Positions 22,637 through 34,275 of a stretch of 64,000 nt of DNA are shown here, in pieces. A program made the position numbers and the translations under genes. The notes below the pieces were generated by a model. That model saw only the letters and a list, made by a program, of their open reading frames with translations, was not told the origin of the DNA and ran no database searches. How positions within the stretch are numbered: the stretch's first letter is position 1; every line of letters begins with the position of its first letter. This DNA is from Penium margaritaceum (Eukaryota; Streptophyta; Zygnematophyceae; Desmidiales; Peniaceae), in assembly GCA_023375785.1 (NCBI GenBank), contig SZWC01001588.1, positions 184,230-248,229 of the forward strand, given 5' to 3'.

Positions 22637-23757
22637 TTGATCCCCCCCGTCGGAGGCGCGGCGTCCCGGCGCAAGTGAGATACTCCTGGAGAACAATATT
22701 GGTAGCCCCGATATTGAAGTTCGCCTCCAGCTCCCATGAGTTATGCTCAGCCAGGTACCCCTTCCAGTACACCAGAAACTTGCGCCGACGTCCCCGTTGG
22801 CGGTCCGCCAGAATCTTCTCCACCTCAAACTCCTCATTACCTTCAACCTGGACAATAGGAGGTGGAGCTGTCCCGCAACCCTGAAAGAAGGTATTAGGGT
22901 TGCAGTAGGCACGAAGCAAGGAGATGAGGAACACCAGATGGATGGTTGAGTGAGCGGGCAGCTCAAGATTGTAGGAGACAGCTGATTGCTTCTCCAGAAT
23001 GCGGAACAGACCCACCCATTGCAGATTCCGCTTCGGACTCCCAACTCCCATCAGTTGCAGGTTTGCAGAGTTCAGCATCACCTGATCACCCACTTGGAAC
23101 TCCTCCACATTTTGATGCTTATCAACCTGCTTCTTATGATGCTTCTAGGCCTTCAATATCCGTTGTTGCACCATGTCCCAAGTGGTGGCAAACCCTTTAG
23201 CAATCTGCTGTACAGCCAAAACAGATGTTGCCGTAGCAAGGATGACTGGACTCAACGGTTGGTGGCCATAAACCACCTCAATTGGTAACTTCCCTATTGA
23301 TGCTGACATCGCTCACTTTTATGCGGACTCTGCCACTCCAAGTTTCCCCTCCCAACCCTCTCCATACGGAGGGACCATGCTCCATAGCAGCTGCTCCAAA
23401 GTCTAGTTTGTGCACTCTGTTTGTCCATTGTTCTGTGGGTGGAATTTTGTGGTCAGCTGCACGCGCATGCCCAGCTTTCTCATGAGATCTCTCCAAAGCC
23501 GTAAAGGGAAGCGTGGATCATGATCTGAGACCACCAATTGCAACACTCTGTGTAGCTTGATGACATGAATGAGGACAAGTTGAGCTGTCCCAGCAGCCGT
23601 GATGCTTTCAGGACAGGCAATGAAATATGCCATCTTGGAAAATCAGTCCACCACCATCAACACTGTGTTGCTGTCCTGCTGCATTACAGGCAACCCGTCG
23701 CTGAAGTCAAGTAAGATGTCAGTCCATGGCCTCTTAGGTAGAGGCAATGGTTCTAGC
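22632..23757 (-). pseudogene. Gypsy integrase core and C-terminal chromodomain (fossil)
   Basis: Pieces between 23403 and 23757 carry the integrase core (KRPWTDILLDFSDGLPV, LVVSDHDPRF, TTKFHPQNNGQTE, with the conserved acidic residues of the catalytic triad recognisable). The 22632-23108 piece carries FQVGDQVMLNSANL, the integrase C-terminal module, then a chromodomain (EEFEVEKILADRQRGRRRKFLVYWKGY...NSWE). A chromodomain at this place defines the chromovirus branch, known to direct insertion to heterochromatin, which fits its place in a satellite. Confidence 0.9.
22637..22650 (-). promoter_or_regulatory. Polypurine tract of the gypsy element
   Basis: On the element strand ACGGGGGGGATCAA directly precedes the 3' LTR start TGTAAC, as expected of the plus-strand primer. 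Confidence 0.8.
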
Positions 23758-24294
23758 TGTTGAAAATTTGCCCCTCCGCATGCCCAAGTGCGGCGCCGAG
23801 AGGCGCTGACGAGCCGCCAGAAAATGGAAACTCCGCTCCGGCGTATCTGACGACTCGACATTTACTCGGATCCTAAAATGGAGGATTGCCCCTCAAATCT
23901 GACAAGTTGCTGAATCCGGTGGAAGTTGTTTCGCCAGAATCGGACAAGTATCAAGGGAGATATGGCTTTCTAAAGTTGGGGTATGCGCAGCGACTCTGGG
24001 AGCCGGCTGCGACTCGAAATCCGGTCGATAATCGACCGGACCGAGTAACAAAAACACCATCTGGAGAAAATGCTCCGATAGGCCTGCCGAGGCGTCCGGT
24101 GGATGATCCACCTGATCCGGCGGATCATCCACCGGATCCAATAGTGCAGGTTGTTACTAAGGGACTTAGCCAAAAACCTGGCTCGGCGTCCGAAACTCAG
24201 AAGTACGTTTTGTTACTCGGGGACTTAGTCAAAATTCTGACTGCAGGTCCGCGGATAGGTTTCGAACCTCGTCACACCCCATCACCAAACACGA
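23758..24294 (+). repeat. Copia LTR copy 1 (partial, ends at an N)
   Basis: It begins TGTTGAAAATTTGCCCC and follows LTR copy 2 closely until the single N at 24295, where it stops short of its last 440 bp or so. Confidence 0.9.
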
Positions 24295-24295
24295 N
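24295..24295. other. Assembly gap (single N)
   Basis: Left of the N is LTR sequence equivalent to about 25486. Right of it is RNase H sequence equivalent to about 29666. The join therefore skips the rest of an LTR and most of an internal region. Confidence 0.9.
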
Positions 24296-24946
24296 CCAGG
24301 GCCACTACACTGGCAGGCGGTCAAGCGCATCCTCCGCTACCTGCAGGCGACGCGGCACGCGCGCCTGAGGTTTGAGGGCAAAGGGCGGGCGGACCCTTTG
24401 CGTCTGGTCTGCTACACGGATGCAGACTACGCTGGCGATGTGGACAAGCGGAAGTCCACATCCGGCTACGTGTTCTTCCTCGCTGGTGCAGCGGTCTCGT
24501 GGTGCAGCAGGAAGCAGGACTGCGTCGCCACCTCCGATGTACTGAAGCTGAGTACATCGCGCTGGCCGAGGCGGTCAAGGAGGTGGTGTGGCTCCGCAGG
24601 TTGCTGGGGGAGCTGGGCGTGCCGCAGCAGGAGCCTACGGTGGTGCACGAGGACAATACCGGCTCCATCTCGCTGACCAACAACCCGACGCAGCACAGGA
24701 GGACGAAGCACATTGACGTGCGTTATCACTATGCACGAGAAATGGTCGAGAAGGGGCAGGTGGTGCTGCAGCACTGCAGCACGCACAACATGCTTGCGGA
24801 TTGCTTGACCAAAGCGCAACCCGCACACCGGCACGCGATGAGCGTGGCCGGACTTGGGATGACCAGCTATGATGGGCTAGAGGGCGCAGCGGAAGATGAG
24901 TGAGAGCAAGCAGGAGCAGCGAGCATGGAAGGTGCAAGGGGGAGAA
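24296..24946 (+). pseudogene. Copia RNase H end, partial second copy (fossil)
   Basis: Contains ADYAGDVDKRKSTSGYVFFLAGAAVSW and RRTKHIDVRYHYAREMV, the terminal part of copia Pol, followed by the polypurine tract GGGGGAGAA and LTR copy 2. It is a close relative of 29675-30643. Confidence 0.88.
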
Positions 24947-25923
24947 TGTTGAAAAATTGCCCCTCTGCATGCTCAAGTGCGGTGCCAGGAGGCGCTGACG
25001 AGCCGCCAGAAAATGGAAACTCCGCTCCGGCGGATCTGGCGACTCGACATTTGCTTGGATACTAAAATGGAGGATTGCCCCTCAAATTTGACGAGTTGCT
25101 GAATCTGGTGGAAGTTGTTTCGCCGGAATCGGACAACTATCGAGGGAGATATAGCTTTCGAAAGTTGGGGTATGCGCAGCGGCTCTGGGAGCCGGCTGCG
25201 GCTCGAAATCCGGTCGATAATCGACCGGACCGAGTAACAAAAACACCATCTGGAGAAAATGCTCCGATAGGCCTGCCGAGGCGTCCGGTGGATGATCCAC
25301 CTGATCCGGCGGATCATCCACCGGATCCAATAGTGCAGGTTGTTACTAAGGGACTTAGCCAAAAACCTGGCTCGGCGTCCGAAACTCAGAAGTACGTTTT
25401 GTTACTCGGGGACTTAGTCAAAATTCTGACTGCAGGTCCGCGGATAGGTTTCGAACCTCGTCACACCCCATCACCAAACACGATTCAAAAGTAGGTAGGG
25501 TGCATGGAAACAGTGCAGGGGACCCCCACACCATGTGCAATGGTGTATGCGCCTTGGGAAAGGCGCTTCGCACGTGAACGAAGGCGCCACGGTGAGTGGC
25601 GGCGTCAGGCTTCTGTGGTGGGCGAGACCTGCGCTTCGGCAAGCATAACTTGAGCTACCCTTGGCCGAATTCGCGCGCGTTTTGGTGCGTTGGAAAGCTC
25701 ATGACTAGCCCTATAAATGTTGTGATCATGTTCATGTTCAAAACCTAACGCAAAACGACGTTATTCCCTTCGCAAACGGACTGTCTCTAAACTCATGCTC
25801 ACATAGCATGAGGCAACCAGAAAGCTCACGCTCAGTCTCAGATTCGCCCAAAACAGTAGACGTGAACCACTAGAAACGATCAGACAAACGTCGGGACTGC
25901 ACCACGCGGATCTCATCCTGACA
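24947..25923 (+). repeat. Copia LTR copy 2 (complete, 977 bp)
   Basis: Runs from TGTTGAAAAATT to ATCCTGACA. It contains an imperfect palindromic stretch around 25285-25325 (GGTGGATGATCCACC and GGCGGATCATCCACCGG), seen also in the other copies. It is followed by the primer-binding site. Confidence 0.93.
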
Positions 25924-25925
25924 AA

Positions 25926-25940
25926 GGGTTATGGGCCCAC
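25926..25940 (+). promoter_or_regulatory. Primer-binding site: initiator Met tRNA anticodon region
   Basis: GGGTTATGGGCCCAC, two bases after the LTR, is the exact complement of the initiator tRNA anticodon stem-loop core GGGCCCAUAACCC. This implies priming by an internal tRNA half, as in Drosophila copia and Ty5. Confidence 0.85.
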
Positions 25941-26044
25941 TTGTCTGAACGCCTCCAACGGTCACGTCTTCCGCAGTGTACGGGATCGTCATCTTGGACG
26001 TCGCCGCGAAGTTCTGAGAACTCGTCGGAGTAGCAGCTGCGCAC

Positions 26045-28249
26045 ATGGCACAGAAGGAGACGCAGCCCATTCAGAAGTATGCGGGCGGCCCAGGCTTTGG
26101 GCTATCGAGGTGGCAGTTTGAACTGCACCTCTTGCATAAGAGGCTGCTGGATGTTGGGAAAGGAGGTGCTCACAGAGGCAACTGCTACGGACGCGGAGAA
26201 GCAGGCCTTTCGAAAAGAAGAACACGGAGGCGCTCATGCTCCTAGTGTCCAGGACGGCCGAGTCTTAGTGGGGCTACTTCCAAGGCAGTCAAAGCTTGGC
26301 AAAAGCTCTGCGCCATCCACCAATCCAAGTCGCTCGCGAACATAATCTTCGCAATGATGCGGCTCCTCACGGGGAGAATCGAGGAGGGAGATGATGTCAT
26401 CTCTGCCATGCAGCAGATCAAGTCGCTCGCCTCGCAATGCAATGACGTGGGGTGGAAGATCGACACGCAGCTGCAGGCGATGGCCCTCCTCATGGCCCTA
26501 CCTGACAGTTGGGGTCCACTCATCACCGTTCTCGGAGGATGGTCGGAGGACAAGCTCACCTATGGCGCGGTCGCAGAGTACATCCGCAACGAGGCGCAGC
26601 GCCGGAGCTGCGGGGAGTCCTCGTCTTCCTCATCGGTCCTCGTCACCAAAACACGTGGTGGCGGAAGCGGGAGCCGAGGAAGTGGCGGAAAGGGCGGCGG
26701 CAAGAAGGGCGCCAAGAAAGGTGCGTGCCGCAATTGCGGCAAAGAGGGCCATTGGGCCCGTGACTACCCGGAGGAGGCGAGGACCGGCGGCAAAAACAGC
26801 AAGGGCAGGTCGCTCCTCAACGGCAACAAGAACCACTTCCTCAAGAAGGCCAACAGGCGGTGCCTGGATTCCGGGGCCGAGGAGCACACCCAAGTCAAGA
26901 AGGTGGGGTTCGTCACCTACGAGAAGTCCTCCAAGTCAATGGTGGTCGCGAACGACAAAGTCGAGCCGGCGGCCGGCCAAGGCGACGTGGAGGTGGAAGT
27001 CGTGGTGGGCGGTAAGAAGGAGCTGTGCACAATTCGTGATGTGCAGCACGTCCCCGGCCTGGCTGACATTTTGAGTGTTAGCCGCTTGACAGACAAGGGG
27101 TATGAGGTGCTCTTCCGCAGGAAAGGCGCAGTGGTGCGCATCGACGGCGACGGCGAGCTCGTGCTGGAGGCGAAGCGCGAGGGCGGTCTCTATATCGTGG
27201 AGACCAAGGTGGTCCCCACGGCATCCGACGCAGCAGATTCGCAGGAGCGCGTCGTCAACATGGCCAAGGAAGGAAGCGCTGATCTGGAGCTCTGGCACAG
27301 AGGGTTGGGGCATTCGGTGCCCGCAACCGTTAAGGAGATGGCGAGGCGCGACATGGTGCGCGGCCTCGTCATCGACGGTGCAGACGCGGCAGCAGATGCA
27401 GCAGCGCACAAAAAGTGCGAGCCTTGCATTTTGGGCGAGGCGCGCCGCGAGCCGTTCAATGAGAACGAGGCTCGCACAAAGAACCAACTGGAGGTCGTGC
27501 ACAGCGACGTGTGCGGACCGTTCAAAACGCCGTCAAACGGCGGCCTGAGATACTTTGTCACCTTTATTGACGACTGCAGCAGGAAGCTCTACGTGTACTT
27601 CATGAAGCGGAAAGGCGAGGTCCTGGACCGGTTGAAGGAGTACGTCGCAACGGTGGAGAGGCAGACTGGCCGGAAGGTCAGAGCCCTACACAGCGACAAT
27701 GGCGGAGAGTACGTGGGCTGCAGCAAGTGGATGAAGCAGCAGGGCATCAAGTGGGAACCCACTACGCCGTACTCGCCACAGTCCAACGGAGTGGCGGAGC
27801 GGGCGAACCAGACGCTGCTCAACATGGTGCAGGCCATGCTTGTGGATGCGGGGTTACCGCAAGGGTTCTGGGCAGAGGCTGTGCGGACAGCAAGCTACAC
27901 CATCAACCTCACCCCAACAGCGGTGCTGAAGGGCAAGGACGGCTGGAAGACGCCGCAGGAGGTTTGGAGCGGGCGCAAGCCAAACGTGGCACACCTGAAG
28001 GTATTCGGGTGCAAGGCGCACGCGATGGTGCAGGCGGCGGAACGACGCGATAGCAAGCTGGAACCGCGGGCGAAGCCGTGTTTGTTCCTCGGCTACGAGA
28101 GTGCGCAAAAGGCGTATCGGCTCTGGGACCCGCGCACGGAAGAGATCATCCGCAGCCGTGACGTGGAGTTTGACGAGCAGCAAAGCTTCAGCAGCAATAG
28201 CAATGACATGAGCATCGGGAACACTCCAAAACAGGGGGAGTGGTTCTAG
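26045..28249 (+). pseudogene. Copia Gag-protease-integrase coding region (fossil)
   Basis: Gag begins near 26045 (MAQKETQPIQKYAGGPGFGL). The long open piece 26354-28249 (631 residues) holds in order: Gag core, Arg/Ser/Gly-rich linker and zinc knuckle CRNCGKEGHWARD (about residues 132-145), protease with CLDSGAEEH (about 170), GAG-pre-integrase DLELWHRGLGHS...CEPCILGEARREPF, and integrase with VHSDVCGPF, ALHSDNGGEY and PYSPQSNGVAER. It ends with the LFLGYESAQKAYRLWDP segment. Order and motifs are those of Ty1/copia. The product would be the particle protein, its processing protease and the enzyme that inserts the cDNA. Confidence 0.93.
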
Positions 28250-28294
28250 CTCCTTGACTACGAGGAGGAGCCGGCGGACGCGGAGGTCGATGAT

Positions 28295-29326
28295 GTGGCG
28301 TCGGAGCGCGGTGGTGTAGCAGGTGCAGCAGCCGACGCGGAGGACTCCGACGACGATGCAGCTGGGCTGGAGATCCGGCGGAATGATCCGTCGAAGGAGG
28401 CACCGCGGGTGCCGAAGCGCACACTCCCGACGGAGTTCGCGTCGGGCATCAGAGAAAAATCCTCCGGACGCGCCGCCTGTCCGGTTGATGGTTCACCAGA
28501 GCGGGAAGAATCCTTGGGAAGCCGTCCGGTCGATGATTCACGGGAGCGGGCTGAGTCGGAAGGATCGCAGCAGAGCGATGAGACGCCGCCAAGATTGCCG
28601 CGCCGCAGCAGGAGGCAGCGGAAAGCGGGGAAGCGTTTCGACGCAGGCACCGGTCGATGGATCGGCATGACGCGGTGTATGCTGGCTGCATCAACGGAAC
28701 CGAAAACTGTGCAAGAGGCGCTTGCGCGGCCCGAGGGGGAGCAGTGGGACGCTGCCATCAAGTCACAGTTGGCGTCCATTGCTGAAAACGACACGTGGCA
28801 GCTGGTTGACAGGCCGAAAGACGCCAAGGTCATCGGCTCCAAGTGGGTCTTCAAGACCAAGTTCACAAAGGAAGGAGTGGTTGATAAGTACAAGGCGCGG
28901 CTCGTGGCGAAGGGGTACGCACAGCGTAAGGGTGAGAACTACGATGAGACATTCGCCCCCGTCGCCAAGTTCACAAGCATCCGGGCGATCCTTGCGGTGG
29001 CAGCCGCGAAGGACATGGAGCTTCACCAAATGGACGAAAAGACGGCCTTGCTCAATGGCATCATTGACAATGAAATCTACATGGAGGTGCCGGAGGGGGT
29101 GGAGGCGCCGAAGAGCAAGGTGTGCAAGCTGCGGAAGTCCTTGTACGGGCTAAAACAATCACCCCGATGCTGGTACCAACAGATGGACAGCTTCAAGCGT
29201 TGTGAGGAGGATCATAGCGTGTACGTGCTACGCAGCAAGAAGCTCCATCAGATTGTTGCACTCTACGTGGACGATCTGATCTTGTGCTCCTCAGACCTCC
29301 CAAGCCTACAGCACCTGAAAGAGTAG
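28295..29326 (+). pseudogene. Copia reverse transcriptase (fossil)
   Basis: A 343-residue open piece. An acidic, low-complexity linker (about residues 1-130) is followed by the reverse transcriptase: NDTWQLVDRPKDAKVIGSKW, YKARLVAKGYAQRKGENYDE, FAPVAKFTSIRAILAVAA, LYGLKQSPRCWYQ and the active-site YVDDLIL near residues 326-332. This enzyme copies element RNA into DNA inside the particle. Confidence 0.93.
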
Positions 29327-29344
29327 CTGAGCAGCAGGTTCTAG

Positions 29345-30600
29345 ATGTCGGACATGGAGTCGCTGGAGTTCTACCTCGGGGTGAGCATTACGCGGAACCG
29401 GAGGGCGAGCACGCTTGAGCTGGGACAGGCCAAATACGTGGCCGAGGTGCTGAAGCGGTACGGCATGGAGGACTGCAAACCAATGTGCAGTCTTATCTCC
29501 ACGACCTATGAACTGAGTGCGGTAATGGCACCGCAAACAAAAGAAGAGCGGGAGGACATGGCAGGGGTGCCGTACCAATCGGCGGTGGGCAGCCTCATGT
29601 ACGCCATGGTGGCGACTCGACCGGACCTGGCCTACGCGGTGGGCCAAGTGAGCAGGTACGTGGCCGATCCAAGGCCACTACACTGGCAGGCGGTCAAGCG
29701 CATCCTCCGCTACCTGCAGGCAACGCGGCACGCGCGCGTGAGGTTCGACGGCAAAGGGCGGGCGGACCCTTTGCGTCTGGTCTGCTACACGGACGCAGAC
29801 TACGCTGGGGATGTGGACAAGCGGAAGTCCACATCTGGCTACGTGTTCTTCCTCGCTGGTGCAGCGGTCTCGTAGTGCAGCAGGAAACAGGACTGCGTCG
29901 CCACCTCCACAATGGAAGCAGACTACATCGCGCTGGCCGAGGCGGTCAAGGAGGCGGTGTGGCTCCGCAGGTTGCTGGGGGAGCTGGGCGTGCCGCAGTT
30001 GGAGCCTACGGTGGTGCAAGAGGACAACACCGGCTCCATCTCGCTGACCAACAACCCGACGCAGCACAGGAGGACGAAGCACATCGACGTGCGTTATCAC
30101 TACGCACGGGACATGGTCGAGAAGGGGCAGGTGGTGCTGCAGCACTGCAGCACGCACAACATGCTTGCGGATTGCTTGACCAANGTGCAGCGGTCTCGTG
30201 GTGCAGCAGGAAGCAGGACTGCGTCGCCACCTCCACAGTGGAAGCAGAGTACATCGCGCTGGCCGAGGCGGTCAAGGAGGCGGTGTGGCTCCGCAGGTTG
30301 CTGGGGGAGCTGGGCGTGCCGCAGCTGGAGCCTACGGTGGTGCAAGAGGACAACACCGGCTCCATCTCGCTGACCAACAACCCGACGCAGCACAGGAGGA
30401 CGAAGCACATCGACGTGCGTTATCACTACGCACGGGACATGGTCGAGAAGGGGCAGGTGGTGCTGCAGCATTGCAGCACGCACAACATGCTTGCGGATTG
30501 TTTGACCAAAGCGCAACCCGCGGACCGGCACGCGATGAGCGTGGCCACACTTAAGATGACCAGCTATGACGGGCTGGAGGGCGCAGTGGAAGATGAGTGA
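29345..30600 (+). pseudogene. Copia RNase H region, duplicated around an assembly N
   Basis: It starts with ESLEFYLGVSITRNRRASTLELG, continues through MYAMVATRPDLAYAVGQVSRY and ADYAGDVDKRKSTSGYVFF, and ends with RRTKHIDVRYHYARDMV and LADCLTKAQPADRH. The last 325 bp before the N (29859-30183) is repeated after it (30185-30509) with a few differences. This RNase H would remove template RNA during reverse transcription. Confidence 0.9.
30184..30184. other. Assembly gap (single N) between two near-identical 325-bp stretches
   Basis: The 325 bp on either side match apart from a handful of substitutions, as expected where two contigs from related copies were placed end to end. A true tandem duplication is the alternative. 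Confidence 0.85.
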
Positions 30601-30632
30601 GAGCAAGCAAGAGCAGCGGGCATGGAAGGTGC

Positions 30633-31619
30633 AAGGGGGAGAATGTTGACAAATTGCCCCTCCGCATGTCCAAGTGCGGCGCCGCGAGGCGCTGACGAGC
30701 CGCCAGAAAATGGAAACTCCGCTCCGGCGGATCTGGCGACTCGACATTTATTCGGATCCTAAAATGGAGGATTGCCCCTGAATGTTGACAAGTTGTTGAA
30801 TCCGGTGGAAGTTGTTTTGCCGGAATCGGACAAGTATCGAGGGAGATATGGCTTTCCAAAGTTGGGGTATGAGCAGCGACTCTGGGAGCCGACTGCGGCT
30901 CGAAATCCGGTCGATAATCGACCGGACTGAGTAACAAAAATACCATTTGGAGAAAATGCTCCGATAGGCCTGCCGAGGCGTCCGTTGGATGATCCACCTG
31001 ATCCGGCGGATCATCCACCGGATCCAGTAGTGCAGGTTGTTACTGAGGGACTTAGCCAAAATCCTGGCTCGGCGTCCGAAACTCAGAAGTACGTTTTGTT
31101 ACTCGGGGACTTAGTCAAAATTCTGACTGCAGGTCCGCGGACAGGTTTGGAACCTCGTCACACCACATCACCAAACATGACCCAAAAGTGGGTAGGGTGC
31201 ATGGAAACAGTGCAGGGGACCCCCACACCATGTGCAATGGTGTATGCGCCTTGGGAAAGGCGCTTTGCACGTGAACGAAGGTGCCACGGCGAGTGGCGGC
31301 GTCAGGCTTCTGTGGTGGGTGAGACCTGCGCTTCGACAATCATAACTTGAGCTACGCTTGGCCGCATTGTGCGCGTTTTGGTGCGTTGGAAAGCTCATGA
31401 CTAGCCCTATAAATGTTGTGATCATGTTCATGTTAAAAAACTAACGCAAAATGACGTTATTCCCTTCGCAAACGGACTGTCTCTAAACTCCTGCTCACAT
31501 AGCGTGAGGCGACCAGAAAGCTCACGCTCAGTCTCAGATTCGCCCAAAACAGTAGACGTGAACCACTAGAGACAATCAGAAAAACTTCGGGACCGGACCA
31601 CGCGGATCTCATCCTGACA
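30633..31619 (+). repeat. Polypurine tract and copia LTR copy 3 (complete)
   Basis: AAGGGGGAGAA (30633-30643) precedes the LTR, which runs from TGTTGACAAATT (30644) to ATCCTGACA (31619). It is followed at once by the CTAGC target duplication. Confidence 0.93.
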
Positions 31620-31624
31620 CTAGC

Positions 31625-33209
31625 TCCTCCGCACCTTAACGCGTTGGCACACATCGCAAGTGCTCACAAACCTCTTGCAGTAAGCTGCCATTGATGACCA
31701 CCATTATCGACGTGCTAAGGCTCTGAGCATTTTGTCGAAGCCGAAGTGACCAGAGTAGTGGGTGTCATACGCCTCCTCTAGTACCATCTCCTTCAATGGT
31801 GCATAGCCCGGCACAAAAATCCTCTGCTCTTGCCCCCTTTGCCAATACACTCCATCACATATGGCGTCTTTCAGTGTACCTCCCGTGAACTCCATGTCCA
31901 CGCCATAGCCATGCTTGAACATGCTATGTATTACTATAGATCCCATCAGTACTGAGATGGCATTGAGGCTCAATTCTGGCCTTCTCGCCAGAGGATCTGC
32001 CGGATACACCTTCCCTGGCTTGTACTGGATCTTGTAGTAAAAACGTTCTTCCAAGAATTTACATCCTGCAGCGACAGAGGTTTGACAACGTCTTCAGGTA
32101 ACTCGAGGCGTAATGATCTGTGAAATCCACGCAGTGTAACGGCTCAAGGTAGTACCTCCAGTGCTTGAACGCATGGATCATAGCCAACATTTTATTCTTG
32201 TGGATTGCGTAGTTCAGCTCCGCACCTTGCAGCTTGCGACATGCATACGCAATCAGCTGCGACCCCTTCCTGTGATCCTGCATCAGCACCGCTCTAATGG
32301 CATAGTCGCTTACGTCCGTCGCCATGACGACCTCCTTGGATGACTCAGGATGCACTAGGACTGGAGCGTCACACATTGCAGATTTGGGTTTCTCAAAGCT
32401 CCTTGGCTCCTTCTTGTCCCATCCCCACTGGTGATCCATTCTCAAAAGCTAGGTCAACAGCGCACCCTTCTCTGCGTACCCCAGGATGAACTTCTGGTAG
32501 TAGTTGACAAACTAAAGGAAGACCTAGATGTCACACACGCACTTTTTTTTTGCCACTGCTTCACTGCTTCCACCTTCTTTGGATCCATGCAGAGACCCTT
32601 TTCGCTCACAATGTGCCCAAGGAAATCCACCTCCTTTTTCTCAAAATCACACTTGGAGAGCTTAGCAAAAACCTTTTCTCTCCAAAGAATGCCCAATACC
32701 TACCTAAGATGTTGCAAATGCTCTTCCAGAGTTGGGGAGTACATGAGAATACCATTGGAGAACACCACCACAAACTGGTCCAAGTGAGGGTAAAAGACAT
32801 GTTCATGAGGCTCATGAATGTTGCAAGAGCATTGGTCAACCCAAACAGCATCACAAGGTTCAAAATGGTCGTACCACGTCCAAAATGCCGTCTTCTCCAC
32901 ATCCTACGTCGCAATCTGGATCTGATGGTACCCCGAGCGCAAATCAATCTTGCTGAATTATTGCGCACTCCTCAGCTGGTCAAACAGCTCCTCGACCCTT
33001 GGTAGTGGGTACCATTTCTCTATTGCTACGTTATTCAATGCGTGATATTCCACGCATATTCCCAGATTCCCTGTCTTCTTCTTCACAAAGAGGACCGGTG
33101 CAGCATAGGCCGACAACGACGGCCTGATGAAACCCTGCTCCGTGAACTCCTCCAAGTGCTTCTTCAGTTCACCCAGCTCATTAGCGCTCATACGATAAGC
33201 GGCCCGCAC
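31625..33209 (-). pseudogene. Gypsy reverse transcriptase, RNase H and integrase zinc-finger pieces (fossil)
   Basis: The 32958-33209 piece has FIRPSLSAYAAPVLFVKKKTG and VEYHALN, the start of gypsy reverse transcriptase. 32454-32900 holds the middle and thumb (LWREKVFAKLSKCDFEKKEVDFLGH). 32059-32445 holds the RNase H with VMATDVSDYAIRAVLMQD. 31704-32054 has FYYKIQYKPGKVYPADPLARRPE and the HYSGHFG half of the integrase zinc finger, whose Cys half follows near 31640. The copia insertion lies just beyond, between the zinc finger and the catalytic core. Confidence 0.9.
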
Positions 33210-33609
33210 TATTAGAGTTCCTTCTGGAACCAGCTCAATGCTATGCTTGATGTCCCGCGTTGGTTACAAACCCTTTGGCAGCTCAGCAGGGAACATGTCA
33301 CTGTAGCTATCCGACACTCCCTTAATGCCTTCCGACAATTTTGTTTCTGGTGCTTTCTACTACTATCCCTCTCGTTGCTTTCTTTCTGCTACCAACACTT
33401 CCACCTCTTCAGCTGCTTCATTCCGCCGTACCCACACAAGGTACACTTTGTCCCCATTTTACTGATAGCACTTTTGGCTGTACGTAACTCAACTACGGCA
33501 CCTTTCCTGCCTTGGAGTCCTTCTCCCCAGCCCATACCGGCAAAACAATCTGCTCTCCGTATTTCTTCACTGTCACCTGGTTGCGCACACAATCCACAGC
33601 AGGATTCCA

Positions 33610-34275
33610 CTAGTGCAGCCAGTCACGTCCCAAAATGGCGTCATAGGTATCCATCGTGCACGTGCAAAAGTTTACCTCGCACAACAGCTTGCCTAGACGG
33701 ACCCTCAAAAGCTTCAGAGGCAAGCCACACTCAAGCTCCCCTTGTACCAACTTGGCCTTTGCTGGCTTCCCAGGTAGCCTTGCAAGCGTCAACCTTCCTT
33801 CGAGCTCGTTGCTGAAAAACAAGTGTGACGTGCTACAATCAAACAATGCTTTAATCTGCCAGTGAGTGTGGCGCCCCTCGCTGTCCGCAGAACCAGCCGA
33901 TGAAATCTTGGCTTTCAGGAGGATTCCCGGAATGCTCCCACTTCCTTTGCTCTGTAGCAATACACTCGGCAGCTCCCTAGTTGTCGAAGGACTTTCAGGG
34001 CTGGTGTTCGCTGATGCGGACGAAGAATTACCAGCAGTTGACCGTCTACCACTCACAATTGTTGCCGTGTCCCTGCTGCTGCTTCTTTTAGTCCTTCTTG
34101 TGGTGTCCATACTTTCCACAGATCCAATAACTTCCACCACGCAGCTTGCTCTGCTGCTGGCCTCCTTGCACTGCGTTGATCTCCATGGAGTCAGCTTGTT
34201 GGTGCTTTGTTTGACGCTGAAAATTCTCCTGCTTCTCACAAAAACCCCCTCGATGGTAGCATAGCATGTCAACAC
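33610..34275 (-). pseudogene. Gypsy zinc knuckle and protease (fossil)
   Basis: This 221-residue piece ends with a retroviral-type aspartic protease. The region around ALFDCSTSHLFFSNELEG occupies the active-site position and TYDAILGRDWLH closes the domain, as in plant gypsy elements. An overlapping piece (34088-34351) ends in YWICGKYGHHKKD, a zinc knuckle. Confidence 0.83.

Larger units (their letters stand above)
23758..31619 (+). mobile_element. Ty1/copia element inserted in the gypsy integrase; LTR-internal-LTR-internal-LTR layout with assembly gaps
   Basis: Three LTR copies (23758-24294, partial to an N; 24947-25923; 30644-31619) bracket a short internal piece (24296-24946, RNase H end only) and a nearly full internal region (25924-30643). 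An exact CTAGC target duplication lies outside the first and third LTRs. The two complete LTRs agree closely (differences roughly one in fifteen to twenty bases in the part I compared), so this is younger than the other LTR elements. The coding region has about three or four breaks. Whether the triple-LTR layout is a real tandem or an assembly artefact cannot be settled here. Confidence 0.92.
23753..31624. repeat. Target-site duplication CTAGC of the inserted copia
   Basis: CTAGC occurs at 23753-23757, immediately before the first LTR, and at 31620-31624, immediately after the last LTR. Both copies are exact and lie in gypsy integrase sequence, proving that the outer ends 23758 and 31619 belong to one insertion event. 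Confidence 0.92.
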
